Source: SURF-21 sp964529285
GTDB taxonomy: Bacteria > Actinomycetota > Geothermincolia > Geothermincolales > RBG-13-55-18
DNA: 64,000 bases
Direction: 5' to 3'
NCBI GenBank assembly: GCA_964529285.1
Contig: CAZGWK010000012.1
Location: forward strand, 11,346-75,345
The position numbers and the translations under genes were made by a program. Shown here piece after piece: positions 17,757-26,426 of this stretch. How positions within the stretch are numbered: position 1 is the stretch's first letter; every line of letters begins with the position of its first letter. The notes beneath the pieces are model-generated. The model had not been told where the DNA came from. It saw only the letters and a program-made list of their open reading frames with translations, and searched no databases.

Positions 17757-17877
17757 TGGATCAGACCTCCACATTCCAGGAAAGCCAGTAAAAAAACCTC
17801 GTCTGAACGCTTACACGGACGATTGTGTTGAACGTTGAGGGGTGGCCCCTGGTGTTGATAATGGAGGGCTGACCCCA
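17757..17877. repeat. Family-B dispersed repeat, degenerate inverted pair
   Basis: The good arm (about 17853-17877, ATAATGGAGGGCTGACCCCA on the plus strand) sits 2 nt after the stop of the winged-helix gene and is in sense with it. The other arm near 17757 (ATGGATCAGACCTCCACATT) is decayed. Confidence 0.75.
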
Positions 17878-17879
17878 TC

Positions 17880-18206
17880 CTAGTGGCGGGAGAGAAGCGT
17901 GTTCACCAGCTCGATCTGGGCGTCGTAGTCCATATCGGGAGCCAGCCTGGCGAGGCGTTCGAGTATCTGGGCCGAAGCGTAATACATGTAGATGGGCTCG
18001 GGCCGCGAGGACACCCTCTTGCATATACCGTGCTCGGATAGCTCTTCGAGGGCTTTTGCCACCTCTTCCTGGGAGCGGCCCAGGCGGATGCCGATCTTCT
18101 CCGCGCTGTCCACGGTGCCCGGGTTATCCTTGAAAAAGGTGATCAGTTCCAGCTTTATCCTGTCGATGTCCGCATCACGGACAATAAACTTCCCTACCCT
18201 TGCCAC
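17880..18206 (-). CDS. Winged-helix DNA-binding protein
   Basis: 108 residues; a small helix-turn-helix protein. Residues 10-70 look like a winged helix: IDRIKLELITFFKDNPGTVD, then KIGIRLGRSQEEVAKALEEL as the recognition-helix pair, then HGICKRVSSRPEPIYMYYAS as the wing. The tail (LVNTLLSRH) is a short helix. It has no sensor domain or metal site. The GTG start at 18206 is preceded by GAGGTGTAGAG. It could be a stand-alone regulator or a chromosome-associated protein; targets unknown. Confidence 0.75.
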   Translation of the reverse strand: MARVGKFIVRDADIDRIKLELITFFKDNPGTVDSAEKIGIRLGRSQEEVAKALEELSEHGICKRVSSRPEPIYMYYASAQILERLARLAPDMDYDAQIELVNTLLSRH

Positions 18207-18445
18207 CTCTACACCTCATATTCCGCTGTACTTCTTCGCTCTCCACTCCCGCTGACCGCTTACTTATAAACATCACGCCCCTGGACCGAACGAAAGAAGA
18301 ATCGCTGCGCTTTTTCATCCCCTACGGTTTTCTTCCTCCAAGCCCTAAAGGCGCGTTTTTGCGCCCTTTTCCGCTATTTGAATCGGCAGAATACCGCCCC
18401 TTCTTGAACCTCTCCCGGGCAGGTCGAAAGGTATGATAAATGCCC

Positions 18446-18474
18446 TTGTCAAAAGGCCCTCGTCTGCCGATAAT
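18446..18474 (+). promoter_or_regulatory. Sigma-A-type promoter of the L,D-transpeptidase gene
   Basis: TTGTCA (18446-18451) and GATAAT (18469-18474) are separated by exactly 17 bp, about 60 nt upstream of the start. The remainder of 18207-18533 is AT-richer intergenic DNA with no gene I can support. Confidence 0.65.
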
Positions 18475-18533
18475 ATGCACTATGTCAGGTGCTTCGTTCC
18501 GGACCTCAACCGGACTTTATCACAAGAGGTGAG

Positions 18534-20633
18534 ATGCAGGTGAAGAGCACCCGCGCGAGGATTCTTGCAAGTAAATCCTGGTCGTTAGTTCTGGCCGTCC
18601 TGCTCATAGTACTCCTGGCCGTGCCCGCCGCGGCTACCGCGCAGGACGCACCGCCTCCCCCTGCGGATGCATGGGCGGCCGACCGCCCCGACGACGACGG
18701 GGGAAAGATAGACCTGGGGTGGGTGGACAGCCCGTCGCCGGATATCGCCGCCTACCGCGTCTATCGTTCCGACACCCCCGGCGGGCCTTATACCCTGCTC
18801 AGCGAGCGCTCCACGGACTCCACCGTGAACTACCTCGGTTACGTGGATACGGGCCTCACGGACGGCACCGCCTATTACTACGTGATCACCGCCGTGGACT
18901 CCATGGGCCGCGAGAGCGCATATACGCCGGAGGTCCGGGCTACCCCGCAAGCCCAGGTCTTCGAGGCGGCGGTGAGCGTGCAGAAGAGCATGGTGCTGTC
19001 CATCGCCGATCAGAAGCTCTACTGCATGGAGAACGGCCGCGTGGTCTATGTCTTCCTGGTCTCGACCGGAGCGGGCGGCACCCCTACACCCCTGGGCGAA
19101 TTCAAGATCCTCTACCACGACGAGGTTCATCCGGTCCCCAAGTACCCGGGGTGCGTATGTTACTACTGGATGGGCTTCTTCGAGGACTACGCCATCCACG
19201 CCTGGCCCACCTATAACGGCGTACAGTCGTACTACGGCGGCCTGGGATACCCGGCCTCCCACGGCTGCGTGCGGCTCGATCCCACCCTGGCCCACATACC
19301 ATTTTACTGGGCTCCAAACGGGACGCCCCTCTCCATCATCCCGGGCACCTTCCAGGAGCCGCCCGCGCCCATCCGGGGAGGGCACGTCTCCCGCGGGACG
19401 GCCGATGCCGCCACCACGTGGTATTTCGCCGAGGGTTACACCGGCGGCGGTTTCGACGAGTATATCTGCATCTTCAACCCGCAGAACGTGGGTACGGCCT
19501 TCGACGTGGACATGATGCTCCCCGACGGCAGCGTGCACACCTCCTCCTTCACCGTAGGCTCCAAGACACGCATCACCCTGCACGTCGACGAGTTCACGGG
19601 CATGGAAGACACCAACGTGTCGGTGCGCATACGTTCGCAACAGGAGGTGGTTGCGGAACGGGCGATGTATTTCGACTACAACGGCAGGACGGGCGGACAC
19701 GTGGCCCTGGGGGTCACCGAGCCCTCCCAGAAATGGTACTTCGCGGAGGGCTTCACCGGCGGTGGCTTCGATGAGTATATCCTTCTGCTCAACCCCGGAG
19801 ACCAGGAGGCCCTGGTCACCTTCGACTTCATGAAGCCCGACGGCAGCGCGCACACGCAGGACTTCCCGGTAGGGGCGCACAGCCGCGCCACCGTTTACGT
19901 GGATGCCGCGCCGGGCATGGAAGATACCGACGTATCTGTAAGCTTGAATTCGGACCGCCCCATAGTGGCGGAGCGCTCCATGTACTTCGGTTACAACGAC
20001 ATCGACGGCGGCACCGTCAGCAGCGGCGCCACCCAGCCCTCTCTCGAGTGGTACTTCGCCGAGGGATACACGGGAGGAGGTTTCAACGAATACATCCTGG
20101 TGCTCAACCCTAACCACTCGGATGCCAACGTAACCTTCGACTTCATGAAGCCCGACGGAAGCGTTTACACTCAGGTCTTCCCGGCGGCCGCCAACAGCCG
20201 TACCACGGTTTACGTGGATGCCGCGCCGGGCATGGACTCGACCGACGTCTCGCTGCGGCTCACCTCTGACATCCCGGTGGTGGCGGAGCGATCCATGTAC
20301 TTCGGGTATCCCGAATGTCCCGGAGGACACGTGCAGGCGGGCACCACGCAACCCGGCATCGTACGCTTCTTCGCGGAGGGTTATACCTCACGTTTCTTCG
20401 ATACCTACCTGCTGGTGATGAACCCGGGCGACAGCGAGCTTCCGGTGGTCGTGACCTTCTGCCTTCCCGACGGCAACATTATCGGCCAGCCCATGATGGT
20501 GGGGGCGCACAGCCGCGCCAGCCTCAAGGTGAACCTGGTGCCCAACCTCTCCAGCTCGGAGTTCTCCATCCGCGTGGACACCGGCGGACCGGCCGTCATC
20601 GAACGGGCCATGTACTTCAGCTACCCCCGCTAA
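18534..20633 (+). CDS. Secreted L,D-transpeptidase with four FAEG surface modules (DUF5719-like)
   Basis: YkuD enzymes cross-link or anchor proteins to peptidoglycan through a catalytic Cys. After a signal peptide (residues 1-37, ending ATAQDA) comes a fibronectin-III-like domain (about 50-135), then the L,D-transpeptidase domain with SHGCVRLDP (catalytic Cys about 245). Four modules of about 105 residues fill the rest, each opening with WYFAEGYTGGGFDEYI-type sequence and closing with VAERAMYF. The same module recurs in the giant proteins at 49736-54110 and 54352-60501. The ATG at 18534 follows AGAGGTGAG; the 15-codon upstream extension is rejected. Likely role: wall-attached surface protein with its own anchoring enzyme. 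The module's function is unknown. Confidence 0.9.
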   Translation: MQVKSTRARILASKSWSLVLAVLLIVLLAVPAAATAQDAPPPPADAWAADRPDDDGGKIDLGWVDSPSPDIAAYRVYRSDTPGGPYTLLSERSTDSTVNYLGYVDTGLTDGTAYYYVITAVDSMGRESAYTPEVRATPQAQVFEAAVSVQKSMVLSIADQKLYCMENGRVVYVFLVSTGAGGTPTPLGEFKILYHDEVHPVPKYPGCVCYYWMGFFEDYAIHAWPTYNGVQSYYGGLGYPASHGCVRLDPTLAHIPFYWAPNGTPLSIIPGTFQEPPAPIRGGHVSRGTADAATTWYFAEGYTGGGFDEYICIFNPQNVGTAFDVDMMLPDGSVHTSSFTVGSKTRITLHVDEFTGMEDTNVSVRIRSQQEVVAERAMYFDYNGRTGGHVALGVTEPSQKWYFAEGFTGGGFDEYILLLNPGDQEALVTFDFMKPDGSAHTQDFPVGAHSRATVYVDAAPGMEDTDVSVSLNSDRPIVAERSMYFGYNDIDGGTVSSGATQPSLEWYFAEGYTGGGFNEYILVLNPNHSDANVTFDFMKPDGSVYTQVFPAAANSRTTVYVDAAPGMDSTDVSLRLTSDIPVVAERSMYFGYPECPGGHVQAGTTQPGIVRFFAEGYTSRFFDTYLLVMNPGDSELPVVVTFCLPDGNIIGQPMMVGAHSRASLKVNLVPNLSSSEFSIRVDTGGPAVIERAMYFSYPR

Positions 20634-20751
20634 GGGTCATCCCCCCATATTCCATGCAATTCACCAGGACATATCGTCTGCACACCTTGTGGGTGATCGT
20701 GTTGATTGTTGAGGCCTGACCCTCGTTGTTGAAAATGGAGGGCTGACCCCA
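20634..20751. repeat. Family-B dispersed repeat, degenerate inverted pair
   Basis: A decayed left arm (AGGGTCATCCCCCCATATTC) follows the transpeptidase stop directly. A good right arm ends at 20751 (GTTGAAAATGGAGGGCTGAC onward), preceded by GAGGCCTGACCCTC. The remaining bases to 20934 are the leader of the next gene. Confidence 0.8.
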
Positions 20752-20934
20752 GGAAGTGCAACTATGTGGACGTTGCCATCGTCTATAATCCAAGGTGACG
20801 CCAGATAGCGTAGAGAATAACATTGGAGAGAAGGCAAACCGGCCTGGATGCGACCGCTCGAGTCTCGCCTCTCGCGCGGCGTTGCAACGGAAACTGCATA
20901 TTTCCAGGCCCCAATACGAGGAAAGGTCGATGGT

Positions 20935-21879
20935 TTGATCTGTCCCGAATGTGGCAGTTACCAGCCGGACAGGGCGAAATACTGCGGGATTTGTGGCGCG
21001 GGGCTCTCCCAGGACGGATTGATGGAGAGCTTTCTCAAAAGCGATTCCGAGCACGATATCGTCCTGCCTCGCCACCGCAGCTTCCTGTTCTATGCGACCG
21101 TCTTTGCTATCGCCTTACTGCTGCTGGCGGTCTTGGGCGGAGCTGGCTACCTCGTTTACAGAATCGCCTGGGGGAATGACGAAAGCAAGCCTGAAGTCTT
21201 TGAAGTCGAGGACACGGCACAGGATTACAGCGACCCCGAACTCGGGTTCAATCTCTCCTATCCCGAGAACTGGTCTCTGGAACAGGATGTCCCCGCGGAG
21301 AACGAACTCGCGGCGCTGACCTTCACGCTGACCTCGCGCAAGAACCTCGAGCTGCGCGTCACTCAGCTCGACCCGATAATATCGATCGGGGGTTTAAGCG
21401 CTATCGAGGAAAACCTGGCCGAGGACGCCGCGCAACGCATGCTGGCCCTGGGAGGGCAGCCCTACTCCGGCTCCGTCCAGCAACCTTCCGAAGAAGATAA
21501 CGCCTACGGGCCGGAAGAGCCCGCGGCCGGTGAGCCGGGAGAGGATGAAGCGGCGGGCGAGATGGACGAAACGCCCGCCGTAGACATGTTCACCTCTACC
21601 CGGGTTTCCGACTTCCCGGCCTTCTACACCGAGTTCGTTGCGAATTACATGGGCGAGGAGACGGAGTTCCTCCTCTACTACATCGTGGCCGGGGATTACA
21701 TATTCTTCTTCCAGGGCCGCTCCCCGGCCAGCGAGTTCGAGGACATGCGCCCCCAGTTCTTCTCTATAACGCGCTCCTTGACGTGGGAGGATATCCTGGA
21801 CGGCCAGACCTCAGAGGAGACGCCCGACGCGAGCAGCGCCCCGGCCCCTGTGATAATCTTTAACCGATATTGGCACTGA
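20935..21879 (+). CDS. Zinc-ribbon, single-span membrane protein with extracellular domain
   Basis: The cytoplasmic N-terminus is a zinc ribbon (CPECGSYQPDRAKYCGICG). A transmembrane helix follows near residues 55-78 (VFAIALLLLAVLGGAGYLVY). The extracellular part starts with DPELGFNLSYPENWSLEQ, a pattern typical of PsbP-like / lipoprotein-type 'YPENW' domains, and includes an acidic linker near residues 190-220. I chose the TTG at 20935, which gives MICPECG, the usual beginning of this class, with AGGAAAGG upstream; the open frame continues to 20848. No enzymatic function is evident. Confidence 0.75.
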   Translation: MICPECGSYQPDRAKYCGICGAGLSQDGLMESFLKSDSEHDIVLPRHRSFLFYATVFAIALLLLAVLGGAGYLVYRIAWGNDESKPEVFEVEDTAQDYSDPELGFNLSYPENWSLEQDVPAENELAALTFTLTSRKNLELRVTQLDPIISIGGLSAIEENLAEDAAQRMLALGGQPYSGSVQQPSEEDNAYGPEEPAAGEPGEDEAAGEMDETPAVDMFTSTRVSDFPAFYTEFVANYMGEETEFLLYYIVAGDYIFFFQGRSPASEFEDMRPQFFSITRSLTWEDILDGQTSEETPDASSAPAPVIIFNRYWH

Positions 21880-21964
21880 TACCGAGATCGAAACCGACAG
21901 CGGCCGAAACCGGCGCGGGCACGCGGCCCGCTCCCGGCGGAGCCGATACCGGGAGGTGAAGTGA

Positions 21965-22915
21965 TTGCGCATCGTAGTTACCGGCGGAGCGGGATTCATC
22001 GGGTCCAACCTCGTGGACACCTTGCTGAGTGACGGACACGCGGTAACGGTCGTGGACAACCTGTCCACGGGAAAGTTCGACAATCTCATGGGAGTCAAGG
22101 ATGCCGCCAAGGAGAACCGTTTCTCGTTTCTTCACACGGATATACGGGACGATGCCCTCCTTGCCGCCTTCAAGGCAAAGGAGCAGGATGCCGTCATCCA
22201 CCTGGCCGCCCAACCCGACGTGCGTATCTCCGTGAAGGATCCGGTGTTCGACGCGGACGTCAACGTGCTGGGCACGCTGAACCTGCTGCAGATGGCGGCG
22301 GATAACGGCGTGTCGCGCTTCATCAACACGAGTTCGGGAGGATGCATATACGGCGAGCCCGATTCTATCCCCGTAGCCGAGGATGCCCCCAGGAGGCCGG
22401 ATTCACCCTACGGGGTAAGCAAACTCGTTGCCGAGGAATACATCCGTTACTTCGAGCGCACCCGGGGCCTCTCCTGCTGCACCCTGGCTCTCGCCAACAT
22501 ATACGGGCCCCGTCAGAACCCCTTCGGGGAAGCAGGCGTGGTGGCTATCTTCATCGGCAGGATCCTGGCGGGCGAGGAATGCACCATCTTCGGGGACGGG
22601 GGGCAGACGCGGGACTTCGTATATGTGGACGACGTCGTGGATGCCTACCGCTCGGCCCTGTCCAAGGGAGAAGGCGAGTTCATGAACATCGGCACCGGAG
22701 TGCAGACTTCGGTCAACGAATTATATGAGGGAATAGCGGATATCATGGAATGGGAGGTGGCGGCCTCTTACGCCCCGCCGCGGGAGGGCGAACTCGACCA
22801 TATCGCCCTCGACGCCGCCAGGGCGGATAGAATCCTGGGCTGGAAGCCGCGCGTCTCGCTGCAGGATGGGCTCACCCGCACCGTGGATTGGTACCGTAAC
22901 AACATGCGGAGGTGA
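21965..22915 (+). CDS. NAD-dependent sugar-nucleotide epimerase (GalE-like SDR)
   Basis: Extended short-chain dehydrogenase that epimerises a UDP- or TDP-sugar. The NAD-binding motif is VVTGGAGFIGSNL at residues 4-16, the catalytic Tyr/Lys are in SPYGVSKLVAEEY near residue 148, and TSSGGCIYGEP supplies the Ser/Thr. The late YVDDVVDAY motif is also typical. 316 residues is normal for UDP-glucose 4-epimerase-like proteins of Gram-positives. The TTG start is preceded by GGGAGGTG. The stop overlaps the next gene's GTG by 4 nt. The exact substrate cannot be read from sequence. Confidence 0.88.
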   Translation: MRIVVTGGAGFIGSNLVDTLLSDGHAVTVVDNLSTGKFDNLMGVKDAAKENRFSFLHTDIRDDALLAAFKAKEQDAVIHLAAQPDVRISVKDPVFDADVNVLGTLNLLQMAADNGVSRFINTSSGGCIYGEPDSIPVAEDAPRRPDSPYGVSKLVAEEYIRYFERTRGLSCCTLALANIYGPRQNPFGEAGVVAIFIGRILAGEECTIFGDGGQTRDFVYVDDVVDAYRSALSKGEGEFMNIGTGVQTSVNELYEGIADIMEWEVAASYAPPREGELDHIALDAARADRILGWKPRVSLQDGLTRTVDWYRNNMRR

Positions 22916-23721
22916 AATTGCCCTTTACCGACCTCCATTCCCATATACTTCCCGGTTTTGACGACGGGGCTTCCAACGACGCGGAGTTCGTGGAGATGGC
23001 CCGCGCCGCGGTGCGGGGAGGCACGGCGCGCATGGCCGCGACCCCCCACTACGACCTCGAGACCTACGACCTCGAGCTGCCCGCGGTGTCCGCGGCAGTG
23101 AAGGAGCACGCCGCTATCCTGCACGAGGCGGGCATCCCCCTGGAACTCGTCCCGGGGGTGGAAGTGCGGCTGAACTCCGGGCTCTACCGCCTGGCTGGCG
23201 AGGATGGCGGCCTGGACGGACTCTCACTGGGAGGAAGCGGGAGATACCTGCTCTGCGACCTTCCTCTTATCGATATGCCTGCGGCGACGGCGGATATCCT
23301 CTTCCGGGTCCAGCTGTGCGGATTCGTGCCCATACTCGCGCACCCGGAACGCAACCGCTTCCTCGCGACCAGGCAGGATGCCGTAAGGGAAATGGTGGAC
23401 AGGGGGGTTGAGGTCCAGGTAAACTCCGGCAGCCTGGAGGGCATATACGGCAGGGCGGCGCAGAACAGCGCTTTCGCCCTCCTGGGCGATGGCACGGCTC
23501 GGCTGCTCGCATCGGACGCGCACAAGCCCAACGGCCGCAGCCCCGATCTCTCGGCAGCGGCGCGTATCGTACGCAAGCAGCTGGGCGATGAGACGGCCCG
23601 CATCCTCCTCGAGGTTAACCCCGAGCGGGTTCTGGCCGGCGAGGACCTGTTGGATATACCGGCGGGACCGGCACACCGCTCGCGGGGCAGGCGATTGTTT
23701 TCGCGCGGGAGGCAACGGTGA
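22912..23721 (+). CDS. PHP-type protein-tyrosine phosphatase (CpsB/YwqE-like)
   Basis: Enzymes of this family dephosphorylate tyrosine kinases that control capsule export. The PHP metal sites are visible: DLHSHILPGFDDG near residues 7-19, ATPHYD near residue 44, PGVEVRL near residue 83, LAHPERNRF near residue 142, and ASDAHKPNGRSPDL near residue 200. 269 residues is slightly longer than YwqE because of a basic tail (RSRGRRLFSRGRQR). It is coupled by 4-nt overlaps to the epimerase before it and otsB after it, so the three are made together. No partner tyrosine kinase is in the window. Confidence 0.85.
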   Translation: MKLPFTDLHSHILPGFDDGASNDAEFVEMARAAVRGGTARMAATPHYDLETYDLELPAVSAAVKEHAAILHEAGIPLELVPGVEVRLNSGLYRLAGEDGGLDGLSLGGSGRYLLCDLPLIDMPAATADILFRVQLCGFVPILAHPERNRFLATRQDAVREMVDRGVEVQVNSGSLEGIYGRAAQNSAFALLGDGTARLLASDAHKPNGRSPDLSAAARIVRKQLGDETARILLEVNPERVLAGEDLLDIPAGPAHRSRGRRLFSRGRQR

Positions 23722-24485
23722 GCGCGGCCCCGGGCTGGATCTCCGATTTCAAGGCGGAGCCCCGCCGTTCCGGTATCTTCCTGGACTTCGACGGTACTCT
23801 CAGCGTTCCTGCCGCGGACGGCGCGGGGGTCGGCCTGCACCCGAGCGCCGCTGAGATACTCCCCGGCCTCGCGCGGCGCTATCCCATGTGCGTTATGTCC
23901 GGCATGCGCGCGGCGGACCTGGAGTCCCAGGTAGGGCTGGCGCATGTCCACTACGTGGGAGTACACGGCATGGAATGGATGGAGGATGAACCGCGCATAG
24001 ACCCCGAGGTACTGCCTTTCCTCCCGGCCCTGGACCGCGCCCGCGAGGAGCTGCTTTCCTCGCTCTCCGAACTGCCCGGCGTTAGCATCGAAGATAAGTT
24101 GATCTCGATCTCGCTGCATTTCCGCGAGGTCCCAGGCGAGGGAGACAGGGCTGTGCAACTGGTTGGGGGCCTGGCCGACAAGCTGGGGCTCAAGACGAAG
24201 CGCGGCGGAAAGACGCTGGAACTGCGCCCCCCCGTGGACATCGACAAGGGCACGGTGCTCATCCGCCTGGCTGCCGGCTGGAAGCTGAAACGTGCCCTTT
24301 ACGCCGGCGACGACCTCACGGACGTGGACGCCTTTCGCGGCCTGCGTTACCTCATGAAGGAGGGCGGTTTCGAGGGCGTGGCCATTGCCGTCCTCACGCC
24401 CGAAACCCCCATCGAGCTCGAGGCGGTGGCCGACCTCACCGTCGAGGGACCCGGCGGCCTCCTGGACCTCCTCTCCCAACTCTGA
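23718..24485 (+). CDS. otsB: Trehalose-6-phosphate phosphatase
   Basis: HAD-superfamily phosphatase releasing trehalose from trehalose 6-phosphate. Motif I is FLDFDGTLS near residue 22, motif II region VMSGM near residue 58, and motif IV GDDLTDVDAF near residue 195; the DKGTVLIRLAAGWK stretch before it is typical of OtsB. 255 residues. The GTG start overlaps the upstream stop codon. Its partner otsA lies about 2 kb downstream on the same strand, separated by a family-A and a family-B repeat, an opposite-strand ABC gene and a nitroreductase. Confidence 0.92.
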   Translation: MSAAPGWISDFKAEPRRSGIFLDFDGTLSVPAADGAGVGLHPSAAEILPGLARRYPMCVMSGMRAADLESQVGLAHVHYVGVHGMEWMEDEPRIDPEVLPFLPALDRAREELLSSLSELPGVSIEDKLISISLHFREVPGEGDRAVQLVGGLADKLGLKTKRGGKTLELRPPVDIDKGTVLIRLAAGWKLKRALYAGDDLTDVDAFRGLRYLMKEGGFEGVAIAVLTPETPIELEAVADLTVEGPGGLLDLLSQL

Positions 24486-24488
24486 TGT

Positions 24489-24524
24489 TGTCCCGATCAT
24501 GGGGTCAGCCCCGGACATGGGACA
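24489..24524 (+). repeat. Family-A (REP-like) repeat
   Basis: Complete 36-nt copy starting 4 nt after the otsB stop codon, in sense with otsB. Confidence 0.92.
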
Positions 24525-24569
24525 TAATCAAGGTTAAAGTATCGCTTTATCCGGCATGTGAATGATTTT

Positions 24570-24664
24570 GTTGATTATGGAGGCCCTCAGTGTTGAAAAT
24601 GGAGGGCTGACCCCAGGTCTTGAGGCCTGACCCTCAGTGTTGAAAATGGAGGGCTGACCCCAGG
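24570..24664. repeat. Family-B repeat with an internal tandem duplication
   Basis: The word GTTGAAAATGGAGGGCTGAC occurs twice 48 nt apart, each followed by CCCAGGTCTT. Both copies are in sense with the minus-strand ABC gene whose stop codon lies about 10 nt away. Confidence 0.85.
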
Positions 24665-24673
24665 TCTTTGTTT

Positions 24674-25405
24674 CTACCAGGTGAGCTCTTTTGCGTCCCT
24701 GGGCTTATCCACTTTGCTTATCTCGGCTACCTCGCCGCTGTGCAGGCGCACGGTGCGGTCTGACATCTCGGAGATGGCGGAGTTGTGGGTGACCAGTATG
24801 ATGGTCTGCTTCTCCTCGCGGTTGATCTCCTGCATCACCTTGAGCACGTTCTTCCCGGTCTCGAAGTCCAGCTCTCCGGTGGGCTCGTCGCACAGGAGGA
24901 TGGGCGGGCTCTTGCACATGGCACGGGCGATGGCAACCCGCTGCTGCTCGCCTCCCGAAAGCTGGCTGGGGAAATGGTCGGAGCGGTCGGCGAGCCCCAC
25001 CATCTCCAGGGCCTGCATGGACCTGTCGTGCGTGTCGCTCTCCACCAGCTCCAGCGCGAACTCCACGTTCTCCAGGGCGGTCAGGGTGGGGATGAGATTG
25101 AAGAACTGGAAGATGAACCCTATCTGGGTCCGCCGGTAATCGGTGAGCTCCTTGTTGTCCAGGTTGGAGATATCCTGCCCGTTTACGATGAGGCTTCCCT
25201 CACTGACGGTGTCCATCCCGCCGATGAGGTTGAGTAGCGTGGTCTTGCCCGAGCCGCTGGGACCCAGGATGACGATGAGCTCGCCTTCCTTGATGGTGAG
25301 GTCGACGTCGCGTAGCGCCTTGACCTCGAGTTCTCCCATGGGATAGGTCTTGCATACGCCTTCGAAAACGATCAGCTCTTTTCCGTTTTCTCCCGGATAG
25401 ACCAA
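24674..25405 (-). CDS. ABC transporter ATPase, MacB/LolD type
   Basis: 243 residues. Walker A GPSGSGKTTLL near residue 48, Q-loop IGFIFQFFNLIPTLTALENV near residue 95, signature LSGGEQQRVAIARA near residue 148, Walker B ILLCDEPTGELD near residue 168, and the H-loop VTHN. The EPTGELD and NLIPTLTALENV words mark the MacB/LolD/FtsE-like class, which works with FtsX-fold permeases in lipoprotein, peptide or envelope-tension processes. No permease gene is adjacent on either side, which is unusual. The TTG start has AAAGGAGG upstream. Confidence 0.92.
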   Translation of the reverse strand: MVYPGENGKELIVFEGVCKTYPMGELEVKALRDVDLTIKEGELIVILGPSGSGKTTLLNLIGGMDTVSEGSLIVNGQDISNLDNKELTDYRRTQIGFIFQFFNLIPTLTALENVEFALELVESDTHDRSMQALEMVGLADRSDHFPSQLSGGEQQRVAIARAMCKSPPILLCDEPTGELDFETGKNVLKVMQEINREEKQTIILVTHNSAISEMSDRTVRLHSGEVAEISKVDKPRDAKELTW

Positions 25406-25566
25406 ACGTTTTCCTCCTTTTATGCGAGCTCTTTACTTTTGCTTTCTTCCCTGCAACCGGCATCTCGCTCGGGCCACGCTACATGATATATCATACTTTA
25501 TATCGAACGGTCCGGGACGGGGTCAATCCCGAAAATCGATCGCTCGCAGCGGGGCGCCGGGCCGGG

Positions 25567-25586
25567 GAACGCATGTGAACGCATGT
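25567..25586 (+). repeat. Two tandem copies of GAACGCATGT upstream of the nitroreductase gene
   Basis: A perfect 10-nt direct repeat about 70 nt before the nitroreductase start; a possible operator, unproven. Confidence 0.5.
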
Positions 25587-25652
25587 TATTTTTCCCGTGC
25601 TTGAGGGTAGACTAGCCGCTAAGACAGATTTTGATCTGAAGGAGATGAGCGC

Positions 25653-26177
25653 ATGGCCATGAAGATCTTCGAAGAACGGCGCAGTATCCGCAAATATGAG
25701 GACCGCCCGGTGGAGGAGGAGAAGCTGGAGGCGGTACTCGAGGCCGCCCGCCTGGCGCCCTCCTGGGCGAACATGCAGTGCTGGACCTACATAGTGGTCA
25801 AAGACGCCGAGTTGAGGGAGGCGGTCGCCGCCACCCTGAAAAACAACCCTATCCAGAAGGCCGTGACGGTGGCGCCGGTGCTCATCGTGGCCTGTGCCGA
25901 CCCCGAGAAATCGGGGAACGCCAACGGCCAGCCCTATTACATGATGGACATAGGCATAAGCTTCCAGCAGCTCATGCTCGAGGCTTGCAACCAGGGCCTG
26001 GGCACCTGCTGGGTAGGCTGGATAAAGGAGGCCGACATCCGCTCCATCCTCGGGGTGCCCGAGGATAAACGCATCGTGGCGATGACCCCGCTTGGTTATC
26101 CCGCCGTTCATCCCGATTTCCCGGGCCGCAAGCCCCTGCACGATATCGTTTATCACGACAAGTGGGGCCGGGGATGA
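25653..26177 (+). CDS. Nitroreductase-family FMN oxidoreductase
   Basis: 174 residues, the short form of the family. The FMN phosphate contact motif is ERRSIRKYEDRPV near residues 8-20, followed by APSWANMQCWTYIVV, and a C-terminal LGYPA with a KPLHDIVYHDKWG ending common in clostridial-type members. It could act on nitro-aromatics, flavins or quinones; the substrate cannot be inferred. The ATG follows GAAGGAGATGAGCGC. It stands between convergent ABC and downstream otsA genes. A family-A repeat lies about 70 nt after its stop. Confidence 0.9.
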   Translation: MAMKIFEERRSIRKYEDRPVEEEKLEAVLEAARLAPSWANMQCWTYIVVKDAELREAVAATLKNNPIQKAVTVAPVLIVACADPEKSGNANGQPYYMMDIGISFQQLMLEACNQGLGTCWVGWIKEADIRSILGVPEDKRIVAMTPLGYPAVHPDFPGRKPLHDIVYHDKWGRG

Positions 26178-26244
26178 TCTAAGCTTATCAGTCAGAAGAC
26201 AGCCTCGCGTGAGTGTCTTTGACCTTCCCCGAAAACGATCATCT

Positions 26245-26280
26245 TGTCCCGATAATGGGGTCAGCCCCGGACATGGGACA
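26245..26280 (+). repeat. Family-A (REP-like) repeat
   Basis: Complete copy, GATAATG variant, downstream of and in sense with the nitroreductase gene. Confidence 0.92.
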
Positions 26281-26426
26281 TATCTCCCAGCCAATAGCTG
26301 AAACAAGGATCGGATCTGCCGTTCAATTCGCAAGCTCAGGCATATTCATGGTTACCATTAATTTACATGTTAAAGACCGGGCGCCGAGGGGTAGATGCTA
26401 TACTGTCATGTGGAAGGAGTGATAGC

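Noticed and set aside
18585..20351. 588-residue antisense frame over the L,D-transpeptidase
   Set aside because: Composition is the mirror of the real repeats; no start signal or homology.
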